The translations under genes were made by a program, and so were the position numbers. Shown one piece after another: positions 9,012 through 19,779 of a stretch of DNA of 64,000 bases. The notes beneath the pieces are model-generated. The model was not told the origin of the DNA. It saw only the letters and a list, made by a program, of their open reading frames with translations, and searched no databases. The stretch's first letter is position 1. Each line of letters begins with the position of its first letter. The stretch is from contig ML976691.1 in assembly GCA_010015655.1 (NCBI GenBank), forward strand, positions 103,849 through 167,848, given 5' to 3'. Origin of the DNA: Bimuria novae-zelandiae CBS 107.79. Its lineage: Eukaryota > Ascomycota > Dothideomycetes > Pleosporales > Didymosphaeriaceae.

Positions 9012-11752
9012 TCAGTACTTCTGGACGGCTTGTTCGAACAGTTCGCGACACGGGACTCTGCTGCCAAGTCGCGCGCAAAGTAGAAAGGCTCCACTCAGCT
9101 TTCGATGTAATGAGTACGTCTCTTCAGGAGGCGGTGCCAGGCGCTCCCTCACCATGATCGGAATCAGTCCTCGCACTCTATCTGTGATAGTCTGGTCTCT
9201 GAAGTCATACACTTCTGGTCCATCACGCTGGAAGGGTTCCGCAAGCGTCAGTACAGACTGAATGTGCGCGTCGAGCATAGGCTTGGACTCTGCACCCGTG
9301 AGGTAGCCCAGCTGAATTGACAAGTCGCGAATCGCAGTGCGATCGTTCTTGCTCGCTGCGATCAGGACGTTGATGTACGGGTCCACAAACTGCTCCGGGT
9401 ACTCCCTCGACGCTCCGAAGTCGAGAAGCTCAATCTTGTGCTCCTTTTCATTGTACAAGAAGTTTGTCCAGTTCGGATCTGTCTGCATGAACTTGAACTC
9501 CACAATCTCCCTTAGACATAAACGCAAAATTTGTGTACCGATCCAGTCGCGCTTCTCCTGGCTCAACGTGGGTAGCTTGGCGACACCTACGCCGTTGACA
9601 AGCTCTGCAGTCAGAACTTGTCTGCCGCAAGCTTCGGGAAATGTTTTAGGCACTTTGAAGACGTCGGGATCGTCGGCAAGAGCGGTGCGGAAGCGCTCTT
9701 GCCACTCGGCCTCACGGACATAGTCACATTCCCATGCCAGCTCTGTACGGGCATTGGCGATGGTTCGGTCGAGGAAAAGGCCTTTGGGCAAGAGGCGTGA
9801 AGCCGTGAGGAGGACGGAAAGGTTATTAAGGTCGGAGTCGATGGAGTCGGCTACACCCGGGTACTGCACTTTGACGGCTACCGTCTGCCCGGACTTGAGG
9901 ACCGCCTTGTGAACTTGGCCAATGGATGCTGCCGCAATAGGAAGTTCGTTGAAGGATTCGAATAGATCTCGCCAATCGCTGCCAATGTTGCTGGTAAGTA
10001 CCTTGTCTCGCTGCCATGCGGGCATGTAGTCCGCGCTGTCCTGGACGCGCTGTAAGACTTCGTGTATAGCCGGCGGCAACATCTTGATGTCCTGGAAGCT
10101 GATGATCTGACCCAGCTTGAGAGCGGCACCGCGCATCCGCGAAAGCTTCGCAACCAATATCTCCAAGTTGCCCGGGCTGAGCATCAAAGAGCCTCCGGTT
10201 GCTGCCGCAGTGCCAGTGACACGTCTCAAGCTCTCGCCGACCGCGCCAAACGCCATGCTGGTGCCTAGACCTGCGTATTCCCACAGGCGGCCGAATCGGG
10301 ATGATGGGACGCGTGATTCTCGTAATGCGTACGGTACTTTCTCTGGCTCGTTGCTCATCTCGGGGATCTGCGGTTGCGCTGTCAGTACATCAGTACACTT
10401 CACGTCGGATGTACGAGGGAACATGCACATACATCTGACTGGGTGCCTTCAGCAGCTTTCGCAAGCTGCGAGGCAAGCTCTTCCATTTCCCTCTCGGTTG
10501 TCCCAGATTGTGCCTGGTGTGATGTCGCTGTCGCTGCAGGTTGTAATTGTTTGACAGGCTCTTCAGGTTTTGATGGCTCCCTCTCGTCGCTCCTCCGCAC
10601 ATTGAATGTATCCTGATCGTGTCCTTGGGCAGTCCGCGTGTGATCCTGTGGTGTACGAGCAGAACCTTTGAGGTCAAGGTGAGGTTTCTGCTGGTAGGGG
10701 TTCCCTCCCAGCATCTTCGCGACACGTTGCGTGCGGAAAACATTGGTGTTGATGCCCTCCGGTACCGCGCCCTGTTCCGGTACTGCTGTCCGTTGTGGAA
10801 TATCCTCCTTCTGCATCTGCTCCTGAGCAGGCTCCGGCACTGAGTAGTACACGTCTTGATTTAGCTGCTCATCCTTGACATGACGGTCGCTCTCCTGGTC
10901 TGTCTCGGTATGTTTGGGTATCTGCGTCTGCGGTGAAGAAGATGGCGTGGATTTCGACTCTACCGATCGCGAGTAGAACACATCTCGGTCGTGTCCCTCT
11001 TGTAGCTTTTGTACTTTTTCGTTCGGAGCAGGGTGGTACGGTTCGTTCGCGTGCGAAGGAATATGGTCCAGGTCTTCATGTTCAGCGCGCATCTGCCCTG
11101 CCGACATGATACGGTCAGTAGAAGCACCAGTAGGTTTTCCCGGTAGCGGTATCGTAGATGCATCCGATTCCACAGGCTGCATGCCCTCATCATGCTTCTG
11201 CCTTGCATGGTGTTCGTCCGCAAGCGGTTCCTTTGGTGGCTCCGGTATGGGACGCTGGTTGAAAGTGTCCTGACCTCTCGCTTCTTCCTCCAGCGTCACT
11301 CCAGCGGAAGGGATCGTCCCGTCTGGAAGCGGCGCTCGTCTTGCCTCCTCTTGCTTCACACCCAGGTCTTCCTCGGCCGGGGGCTCAGCCTTGGTATTCT
11401 TCCCGGACCGGTCGTAATGATGGTCCTGCTCCAAGCCCGTCTTCGTGTCATCCCGTGGTCGCTCCTCCCTCACGGTATCTCTCCTTGGAATATATGCATC
11501 CTGTGATGCCGTCGCCCGCTGCGCCGCCTTCTCGGCGTACTTCGGTACCTCCTCGTTCAATCGCTGCGAGAGAGCGCGCGCCGCCTCCAGCGTAAGGGTA
11601 ATCCGGTCCGTCTGGCTCTTCGCAGCCTTGGCGAGGGTGGACGTCTTGCTGAAGACATCGAGCTGCTGCGACCGGAGCTTGATGTGCTGCTGCGCGACGC
11701 CTTTCGACGCATTGAACAGCTTCCACGCGTCGATGAGCCGTCGGCCTGCCAT
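9012..11752 (-). CDS. COQ8: COQ8/ABC1 (ADCK, UbiB-family) atypical kinase-like protein
   Basis: Exon 1 is 11752-10433 and exon 2 is 10367-9012, with a 65-bp intron (GTATGT...CCGCAG) and 891 aa. The ABC1 core lies in residues about 465-890. It has the KxGQ motif KLGQ at about 524-527, the Ala-rich nucleotide loop AAAS at about 585-588, the conserved Lys in VAVKVQYPG at about 606, the metal/catalytic stretch MQTDPNWTNFLY, and the DFG-like LLDFGASREY. Coq8 sits at the inner mitochondrial membrane, matrix side, and its ATPase activity supports coenzyme Q assembly. The first 440 residues are mostly low-complexity, with a short motif ([QRN]-[DN]-[ATV]-[FY]-x-x-R) recurring about six times. An in-frame ATG 19 codons upstream (11809) is possible, but MAGRRLIDAWKLFNASKG resembles the start of fungal homologues as I remember them. 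Confidence 0.88.
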
Positions 11753-12191
11753 TGGGATAAATACAATCACTGCTGCATCGGATGACGCATCGCAGAACGT
11801 CGACAGCAACAGAGAGGCCTCGTAAGACTATGGTTAAAAGACATGATAGCGTCATAGCTTCGAACTTCGGTTCGGCTGAAGCTCCACCGGGCGTGCTACG
11901 TGATTGGCTGGTATGGGACGCCACTCTAGACCCTTTTAGGAACCGTGTTATCCCACTTCCCTCACTCGATTGGCAATGCGCCGCTGCAGCTACTCGAGAG
12001 ACTATTCCAGATTTACATTTGCTGTCGCGCTTCTTACATGATAGCTTGGGCAGCGTGGTGTACTCCTTGGCTTTGGCCTCATCACACAGCACATTCGTTC
12101 GCGCCGCCATAGACGGAAGCTCTTACGAGGTTGGGGCCCGATACACGTCGCAAGAGCTTCAACGGGTCGTGATACGACTGGGTATCGAGAT
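11753..12191. promoter_or_regulatory. bidirectional promoter region of COQ8 and the NTA1-type gene
   Basis: The two coding regions point away from each other across 439 bp, so this stretch should hold both promoters. No convincing TATA box was found for either gene. Frames crossing it on both strands (11782-12195 plus, 11448-12110 minus) have no recognisable domain, and I treat them as chance. Confidence 0.5.
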
Positions 12192-13634
12192 ATGAAGATT
12201 GCACTTCTTCAATTCGCCCCAGATGTTGGCACGGTACAGGCCAACATCAAAAAGGCGGACGATTTTCTGCAACGTTCGAAGCTGCAAGGGCGCCTGGACT
12301 GGCTGATATTACCAGAGATGGCCTTTAGTGGTGAGTTATCTTCTCCTCATTTCTATGACGTGGAAAGAGCTTCGGGAAACATCTTGGAAGGTTGTGAGGT
12401 ACTCGGAGGTTCAAATTCCGTCTATTACCCAGCTCGCGAAGCGGAACTCACCCTACATTTCACTCGGAGTCTTGCCTCAGCATTGTACAGGCGAAACTTT
12501 ATGCCGCACTTGGTCAAATCCCTGTAGATGTCTTGGATAAATGTTCATGTTACACCTAATTGTGGAGGAAGAAACCTCGAACTCGGGCAATAAACAAGTC
12601 ACTTTCCAACATTCATAAGCTTATAATACCCAGGATACAACTTCCACTCCCTCGAAGAAATCACACCCTACCTCGAGCCCACAACAGCAGGCATATCAAC
12701 ACAATGGGCCATCCAAATCGCAAGACACCTTAACTGCCACGTAACAGTCGGCTACCCCGAGCAAACCACCGACTCACCACCAGTTAACTGTAAGTAAACC
12801 TTCACTTCACGTTATTAAATCAAAACTTTAAGCACTGTACATATAACCCTCTTCTTCCTTAACATCCTTAAGCTCCTCCCTGCACCCTATTGCCCTGTTC
12901 AACCCTACACTATCCCCTCCATCTCTACCAATCTTACCAAACCCCCAGACAACTCCACAGTAACCGTCTCCCCCACCGGCACCATCCTCGCCAACTACCG
13001 CAAATCCTTCCTCTACTACACAGACGAAACCTGGGCGACGGAGCCCGCCGCGCGCTTCTCCATCGCACACCTCGGCGCCCTCGGCCCCGTCGTCCAGGGC
13101 ATATGCATGGATATAAATCCCCACCGCTTCCTCGCGCCCTGGTCAGACTACGAGTTTGCGACTGCCGCGTTGCAGCCTGTGCCTCCTGCCTCCTCCGCTC
13201 CAGCACCAGCGTCAGACCTGAGTTATCTGAATCCTATTAACCCTGCTGGTGCGGCTCCGGGTGCGACAGGAGGTGGTGGTGCCAGCGAGAAAAATCCTCT
13301 CATAGTGGTATCCATGGCCTGGCTCTCTCACCTCAGCGCCGCAGAAATCGCCTCGACGCCCTCCTCGCCTGACGTCGCCACCGTTGCGTACTGGGTCGAG
13401 CGCTTCCAGCCCATTATCGAGCGCTCCAAAGAAGACCCGGGCAAACCTTGGTACGTGGTGCTGGCGAACCGGTGCGGGGTTGAGAAGAGCGTGTGCTATG
13501 CTGGGAGCAGCACCGTCGTAAAGATCGAGGGCGGTGATGTTAGTCTTTTCGAGACCTGTGGGAGGGGCGAGGAGAGAGTTTGTGTTGTGGATTTGGAGAG
13601 TGCGCCGAAGTTTAGCGTTAGGAGTGGGAGGTGA
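12192..13634 (+). CDS. NTA1: protein N-terminal asparagine/glutamine amidohydrolase (nitrilase superfamily)
   Basis: Exons are 12192-12330, 12634-12789 and 12949-13634, giving 326 aa. The introns are 303 and 159 bp, both GT...AG. The nitrilase catalytic triad is visible as E42 in WLILPEMAFSG, K117 in ANYRKSFLYYT and C151 in QGICMDINP. The joined run LPEMAFSGYNFHSLEEITPY spans the first junction. By homology to yeast Nta1 it deamidates N-terminal Asn and Gln to Asp and Glu, feeding the Arg/N-degron pathway in cytosol and mitochondria. Intron 1 is clearly longer than others here. A Pro/Ala/Gly-rich insert (residues about 180-215) interrupts the C-terminal half. Confidence 0.87.
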
Positions 13635-14384
13635 AAGGGGGAGGCGTTAGAGTTGTTGGCCTGGTATGCGTGATGGTTTCATGAATGGGGGTATGGGTAT
13701 GCTTGGGAATGTTATGAGATATGCGGATATAGAATAAACGTCGGGAGTGACCGAGTGGGTATTGCTCATAGCAGGGCTGCAGAGCCGCTTGTGCTTAGCT
13801 TTTGGTGACGTAGGTGCGTATTGCCTATGCCTGCCGGACGTGCGTATACACATGAATGGCTTAAATCTCTGAGACGAGCATATGAGGCGAAGATTGTGGA
13901 TGTCTGCCTCTCGAAGCGCAAGCCGCTTCGCCCGCTCAGCACTGAGCCACCGAGGTCCATGCGATTTAATCGTCCACGTATGAAGATTTGGAAAGTATGC
14001 ACTCATCGAAATAAGTGCCCCTCATGCATCAACCCGCTGCTCCTCAACTTGTCGCTTGCGGTAGGCAAAATGCCCACACTCATCATGGTCAGATCAGCGC
14101 ACCGCACATGTACTCATTCAGTCCAGCAAGTGATTCATTATATCCACTGCCTAACCCTCATTTTTCGAACCCATAGCGCCAGCCGAGTGAGTCTCATACC
14201 AGGAAAACCCCTCTCACTCTAATCATGAAATGCATACATCCATCATCCGTCCTTCGCCTATCCCGACATACTGACTGCCATGCCGTTCCCGTATCGCTCG
14301 CTCGCCGGACGTGAAAAGATTGAAGTTGGGAATCGAGAATCGTGAAGAGGGAGGGAGACGTATGGGTGAGTGTGGGCGAGGCGT
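13635..14384. other. intergenic region between convergent genes
   Basis: It holds the 3' flanks of the NTA1-type gene and RPL39. A 119-codon minus frame at 13647-14006 has no recognisable domain and lies in expected untranslated sequence. Nothing else was seen. Confidence 0.4.
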
Positions 14385-14666
14385 TTAGATGCCGATGCGG
14401 GTCTTGCGCCAGTGTCGCCTCTTGGCGTTGTAGCTACCACAATGTCAGTGTTCCAATCCCATAACAAAAATTTTGTCCGAGAGCGTGCGCAGAGTGAGAG
14501 AGTCGTACCGGATGGTATTGCCCGTCCTGAGGCGGATCCACTGCGGGATGGGGCGGTTCTGCTTCTGAGCTTTGGCAAGCTTTTGCTTAGTGCGGAAGGA
14601 CTTGTGGCTCTGCTATCTATTAGCAGGGCAATTGTGGGAGGGCAGACGGGCGGTACGTACCGGCAT
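14385..14666 (-). CDS. RPL39: 60S ribosomal protein eL39
   Basis: Three exons, 14666-14661, 14609-14509 and 14433-14385, encode 51 aa, the usual eL39 length. The introns are 51 bp (GTACGT...TAGCAG) and 75 bp (GTACGA...GGTAG). The product is almost identical in pattern to eL39 of all eukaryotes: [36 protein letters not shown] and [12 protein letters not shown] at the end. The first exon holds only ATG CCG, so the start depends entirely on the 6-nt exon. eL39 lines the lower peptide exit tunnel of the large ribosomal subunit. The gene is too short and too split to show as a long open frame. Confidence 0.96.
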
Positions 14667-15619
14667 CGTGACGACTTTGTCGGGTGTCGAGATGTCGGAG
14701 TGGGAGTCTTGCGGAGAGTTGTTGTGCTCCCGCTGGTGTCGAAATCACTGTGATCTAAGCGAGCGACCTTACTGTTTAAGGACTAGCACCATAAATCACG
14801 TGCCCGCGCCGAAACCCTTCACCCTGCGAGCTGAGATGCCGCTAAGACGTCGGAAATATTTCCAAGTTTACGATTTTTGATATTTAGGTCTGTTCCGCCT
14901 GTGGTAAACTCAGTATTAAGTTGTTTGTCATTGATTGGACGTCGCAGTCGAGACCGAATCAAGCCCGCCAAGGATCGGTAAGCCTCCTTCCATCTCCCAT
15001 GTCCGCGAGGCTTGACGCCTCAGCACTTCCAGACTGTGCGACAATCCATTGGGTCCGCACTTAGTCTCTATCGAAACTCTCTTGAAGGCCCCATGAGCAC
15101 GAAGAGCTTGGTACTGTGCTCTAGAGTTCTTCCACCAGTTCCTCCCAATGCGATTAGCTAAAGTACAGCCTACAGCAACGAGAGCACGCTGCTATCGCCA
15201 CTTATGGTTCTGAAATGAACGAACAGAAGATATTCTCTTAGTCTACCGCACGGGTCTCATATCTGGGGGCGGGCCGGCCAAGTAAGCCCGCGACCATGTT
15301 TCATATGCTCCTCTGGGCTGAGTTGGTGGGCATTGCGCAAGCAATGCAAGGTGAACCGCAGTCACTCGGAGTCGTGCATATCTGCATACGTTGCAAAGCT
15401 TACTGTTGCCAATATCGTATTTCAGGCCCAGACCCCGACCTAGAAATAATAACGAGCTCCTAGATAACATGAGGTTTCTAGGCGCCGCCGCGACACTGAT
15501 CCAAGCCTATAGGTCAAGCTTAGGTCAAGCTTGGCCCAAGAACTGACATCTTCAGCAGGTCCAAGACTACCTACTTCGCCCATACAACGAACACAGGAGC
15601 CACTAGAATTTGCAAAACG
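14667..15619. other. intergenic region upstream of RPL39 and the DUF7703-like gene
   Basis: Divergent spacer of 953 bp. It should carry the strong RPL39 promoter (minus strand) and the promoter of the plus-strand membrane-protein gene. No TATA-like motif could be assigned with confidence; no repeats or RNA genes were recognised. Confidence 0.4.
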
Positions 15620-16453
15620 ATGGCTGCCAATGACCCTGCCAGCTATGGGACCAGTCGTGTGATTCCGCGCGCAATGACAGCGTTCACCGCCATAGCTTGG
15701 TACAATGCTCTGGAACTCTTGACGATGTTGTTCCTCGTATTCAAGAAGTATTCGGGGCTCTACTTCTGCAGCTTGCTTCTCACCACAATAAGCGTAATTC
15801 CCTATGCTACAGGTAGGAAAGCAAGAAATTTCTCCTCAAGCGTACGACTGACCCATTGTTGTAAGGGCCGGGCTAGGGTAAAACCACATCACGAACCATT
15901 CTCACTTCAACGGAGCTGTGCTCCTCTCGAGCTGGATTATCATGGTCCCGGACAATCTTTAGTCATGTATTCCCGCCTCCATCTTGTCTGCCAGAATCCC
16001 ATGGTCCTGCGCTTCATCATCTGGATGATCATCGTCAATACGGTCCTGCTGTGCGTCCCAACCGTCGTACTCGATCTTGGCCAGTACAGCGCGAATCCGG
16101 ACGCCTACATCAGTGGCTACGCTGTCATGGAGAAGATACAGATGACCATGTTCACCACGCAGGAACTTCTCATATCTGTCATCTACCTCGTGGAAGTCTA
16201 TCGAATCCTCAAGTTTGCACTGGACGGCCGGACAAGGCAGGCGATGTGACGGCTCGTCGCAAGAAATTTGATCCACCTCGCTCTCGATCTGGCACTTCTG
16301 ACGCTGGAGCATTTCGATATGCACAGCATAGAAAAGACTTTAAAGTCATTAGCATATAGCGTTAAGCTTAAGATCGAGTTCGCTGTTTTAAGTCAGCTTA
16401 CACGCGCTTTGAGGCATCGGGATGTACCCACCTTGCGCATGGATGTCCCGTAG
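15620..16453 (+). pseudogene. DUF7703-like multi-pass membrane protein, disrupted
   Basis: Exon 1 (15620 to about 15811) encodes two to three membrane segments (MTAFTAIAWYNALELL, LYFCSLLLTTISVIPYATG) ending at a plausible GTAGGA donor. After about 15948 the frame resumes with GQSLVMYSRLHLVCQNPMV, LRFIIWMIIVNTVLLCVPTV and later helices. Three lesions are visible. Between them the expected run (FNGAVLLSSWIIMVP) lies in another frame and follows a TAA. One base is missing at about 15948 to rejoin GPGQS. An in-frame TGA at 16247-16249 stands where a Trp codon is expected, with RLVARNLIHLALDLALLTLE continuing the family pattern downstream. The family name is from memory of fungal 7-TM-like proteins; its function is unknown. 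Confidence 0.6.
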
Positions 16454-16885
16454 ACCGGGGAAGTCACATCTGTTATTGAGATTACAGAGGTGGTACAAGG
16501 GAACATCCCACGCGAGTGGAGGATGAGTGTTGGTGTTAGCGAGATCCTGTCGCCGCGCATGAGCTAGGAGGGGCGAGGAGCAGAGTCCCACTCTGAGTCT
16601 AGGCTCTGTGGATGCGATGTATCCAGGACGTCTTGGTTAACCCCAATATATGTAAGCCAATGAATGAAACATCACAATAGGGTCGAAGATTTGGTACTAA
16701 AATGTAACACAGCTTTGCTGAAGTCTAAGTATAGCGCTCACGCTACAAAGGAGTGTAAGAAAGTAGGGTATATGTACAATGGAACATCCAACTCGAATCA
16801 CACCACCGGCTCGTTCTTTCTCCCAACAACCTCGCCGTTCCCGGAGGAGTAGCGTCTCGTATCACGGTGAGGCCAAACAGGGCCC
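16454..16885. other. intergenic region between convergent genes
   Basis: 3' flanks of the DUF7703-like pseudogene and the secreted repeat protein. Nothing else was recognised. Confidence 0.4.
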
Positions 16886-17773
16886 TTAGGCACGGCGCAG
16901 CGTCGTCAATCCGCTAGGAGCGGCCTGACCGACACGAAACGAGGGAGCAGCGGTAGGCAAAGCACCGGGAGCACCGGGAGCACCAGGAGCACCAGGTTGC
17001 TGTCCACCGAAACCGCTGTCGCTACCAGGACCACCGAAGCCGCCAGTAGGCAGAGCAGCACCTGATTGCGGTCCGCCAAAGCCAGGGAATCCACTACCGC
17101 CCTCTTGACCCTGGCCGCCGAAGCCAGGGAATCCGCCAGTGGGTCGGGCAGCGCCGGATTGGCCTTGTCCACCAAAGCCAGGGAATCCGCTATCGCCCTC
17201 CTGTTCTTGTCCGCCGAAGCCGCTTGCGCCAGCAGATGGGAAGGCTCCAGTGGGCTTAGGGAGGTCTGAAGGGAACCCTGAAGGAAGACCACTGGGGAAG
17301 CCGCTGGGAAGGCCGCTGGGAATGCCGCTAGGGAAACCACTGGGAATGTCGGTTGGGAAAACACTGGGAATACCGGTAGGGAAACCGCTAAGGAGACCGC
17401 TGGGGATGCCGCTAGGAATACCGCTAGGGATACCGCTCTCCTGGCGACGCAAGATTGCAATGTCCAACTCAACTGGCAACGAGGGAGCAGCGCCAGATGG
17501 GAAACCACCAGTCGGGAAGGCAAATCCAGAGACACCGCTCGGCTTGTGGTGAGGGCGCCCGGGGCGTCCAGATGGGCGAGGGAACCCTGAACCACCATAC
17601 GGGAAGCCATTGCCGGGCCTTGGGATGCCGCTGGGGAACGCTGAAGGAATGCCACTTGGGAACCCGCTGGGCCAGCCGGTAAACTCAGGTTGAGCAGGCT
17701 CCTGAGCGGATTCCTGAGCGGAAGTGAAGGCGATGACTGCGAGGGCGCAGGAGAGCGAGGTGGACTTGACCAT
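16886..17773 (-). CDS. secreted Gly/Pro/Ser-rich repeat protein with dibasic sites
   Basis: A single frame of 295 aa with a clear signal peptide (MVKSTSLSCALAVIAFTSA, cleavage probably before QES). The mature chain is nearly all tandem tetrapeptides SG[FIL]P, in two blocks at residues about 33-60 and 112-165. Three units of the type GFPGFGGQGQxG follow at about 180-240, then GAPGAPGAPG. The mature part has no cysteine. Dibasic RR sites, the Kex2 recognition type, occur between the two blocks (AILRRQES, about residue 110) and four residues from the end (TLRRA). This resembles secreted structural or kexin-processed repeat proteins; no enzymatic domain is present. Repeat DNA here may vary in copy number between strains. 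Function not known. Confidence 0.75.
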   Translation of the reverse strand: MVKSTSLSCALAVIAFTSAQESAQEPAQPEFTGWPSGFPSGIPSAFPSGIPRPGNGFPYGGSGFPRPSGRPGRPHHKPSGVSGFAFPTGGFPSGAAPSLPVELDIAILRRQESGIPSGIPSGIPSGLLSGFPTGIPSVFPTDIPSGFPSGIPSGLPSGFPSGLPSGFPSDLPKPTGAFPSAGASGFGGQEQEGDSGFPGFGGQGQSGAARPTGGFPGFGGQGQEGGSGFPGFGGPQSGAALPTGGFGGPGSDSGFGGQQPGAPGAPGAPGALPTAAPSFRVGQAAPSGLTTLRRA

Positions 17774-19779
17774 TTTGGCTTGAGGAAAGAAGAGCGTCTA
17801 AACGGAAGAAGTGGATGTGAAAGAAAGCTTTAAGCGGGGAAGTTCAAGTGGAAGATGCAAAGTGTGCTGAAAATAAGGATACACACAGTGTACTCTGAAA
17901 CAAAGGCAAAGACTGGCAAGTCAGTGAAGAAGTGAATGGAAGGGCTTTTGAGCTGTGGTTGCTCCTTCTTCCTCGACTATCCCTAATATATGAGCGACCA
18001 TCTACCCAACACACGGTATTCTCTGATGCATACAAGCCTATGCATGACGTCTAAGCTTTTGCCTGCGTTTTTAGGCGCCGTGGTCTAGACTCTGCGCGCT
18101 CTTGCCCCATGGAGACGCAATGCTTGGGTAGAGCCTGTTTCATGAAACGCAGCGCCTCAGGCACTCGTCGGCATATCGTCCGCGTTGCACATCACGAATG
18201 AGCGTGAGGCATTATGATGCGTGAAGTTTCCGTGAAACGAATTTCTGGAGATGATTGCGCCACTTTGCATAGACGCGTATGCCGGGTGGGCCGCGCACCG
18301 TAGCGTTGGTGCGTGTCTCACGTATGAGCGGAGGAGCAATCAATCACGAACAAGATCTCCGCAATTCGTTTTTTACGCGGCAACGAAGCATGCGCGAAGG
18401 TTTTCAGGTACAGTGGGCTGATTTAGTCAGGAGTAGAAAAAGTTCGTTGTTGAGTCGGGTCGCAGTGAACCATGGTTGCGTGGGGATAGACCTTCGTAAT
18501 GTGTTCACCTGATGCAGCGATGTCACTGCAGCCCACTTCGCCGAAGCATGTCACTCGCGTAATGGTCCCTAGATTTATCTCCGGATGGTAACTTTCAAAC
18601 GTCAAATTCTACGTATCGGACCGTTGTTTCAGCTGAGCCGCGTTGCAAAAGAACGACTGGTCAGAGCGCGGTGACGCAAGCCTTCGTTTACTTCACATTC
18701 TAGCTTTACATGATGTGTATGGCCTTAGTCTGTTGATGGAAGCCTCTCCGCTGGTTGCGTCACTGGTGGAACCAAGTCGTCGTGGTCATTGGTACCGACA
18801 CAGGCTCGCTGCTAGCCTACCATAGGTTTCAATGGTAGGCGATCATTGCGCATTATGTGATCACTGATGGCGACATCGGCAAAGATCAGATTAAGGGGCT
18901 TCGTATGCTTATGCGAGTTATTTATCGCAGTAGGAATATGTTTGTCGAAGTGTATCGAAGGATGTCTATCACAACTGCCGGTCCAAGGGAAGTCTTCTCA
19001 AATCTTGGCTAGGATTTCTACCAGAAGCATTGTTTTAACAATCTAAAATAATCTATGCTAAATCGAGGAGCAGTATAACCCGCTGATTTATTTGTATCAT
19101 TGCATCATCGTATTGTTCTAAAGTGATAGTTTGGCGCTGGCGAGGCAGACTCTCAGCAAATGTCCTTCTTACAAGTCCGATGTTGGGTTGATCTATATCC
19201 TTGCAGGAACAGGACAGTCTGGAAATCCTCCAAGTGGTCGCAAAATCTCCAGTGGAGATCCAGCTCGCAGATTTCCATGGAACATACCTTAGGAGGATGG
19301 CGTGCCGATTCCAGACAGCTGGATCAAAGTAGGTGTAGTCAGCCACTGTATTACTCGTCCAGGAGTAACACACAGGACTAAGAGGTTGCTAAATAGAATT
19401 CTTTTACCTAACCTCGTAGCTTCACGATTGGGAATAGATTCTGTACCGTGCGGAAGGGTGAATAGAGATTGAGTTGCAATCTCTCTCTCTGTCATGGAAC
19501 TAGGTTAATACTAACATAGGCGGTTACGGTATATTGTTAGTAATATGCTGGAGTTGATGCGCGTGCAACATGGTTCCTCTTTGTCTATTCTGCGCGCTAC
19601 GGCTTTCATTGTCCACTGGCACATTCATATCCACTGCTGTTCTTGCTCAGTACAGAAGCGTTGCAGAGCAAACACCTACAGTAATGTCCATCCCTGTGGG
19701 TCGAATATCCCGCCGCGCAGAACCACGAACATCCTTTACTGTATACGCCGCGACTCTTAGTCACGCCCTGCTATACCGT
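17774..19779. other. 2-kb gene-poor region
   Basis: It includes the promoter side of the secreted repeat protein. A 9-bp stem, 8-nt loop hairpin lies at 18815-18840 (GCCTACCAT...ATGGTAGGC). On the minus strand around 19300-19500, a short run TPTLIQLSGIG resembles the GMC-oxidoreductase signature but is flanked by stops and could be a relic or chance. No intact gene was recognised. Confidence 0.45.

Noticed and set aside
11782..12195. 137-codon plus frame overlapping the NTA1-type start by 4 bp
   Set aside because: It lies in the divergent promoter region, has no domain, and overlaps an equally long minus-strand frame; there is no splice or conservation support.
12405..12425. T-arm-like stem-loop (GGTTCAAATTCC context) in NTA1 intron 1
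   Set aside because: No matching acceptor stem, D-arm or anticodon arm could be built around it, so it is not called a tRNA.
13647..14006. 119-codon minus frame downstream of the NTA1-type gene
   Set aside because: No domain, ordinary 3'-flank position between convergent genes, and overlapping alternative frames.
18815..18840. 9-bp stem hairpin
   Set aside because: A single hairpin in a gene-poor region without a neighbouring transcript; fungal terminators do not rely on such stems, so it is not called a terminator.
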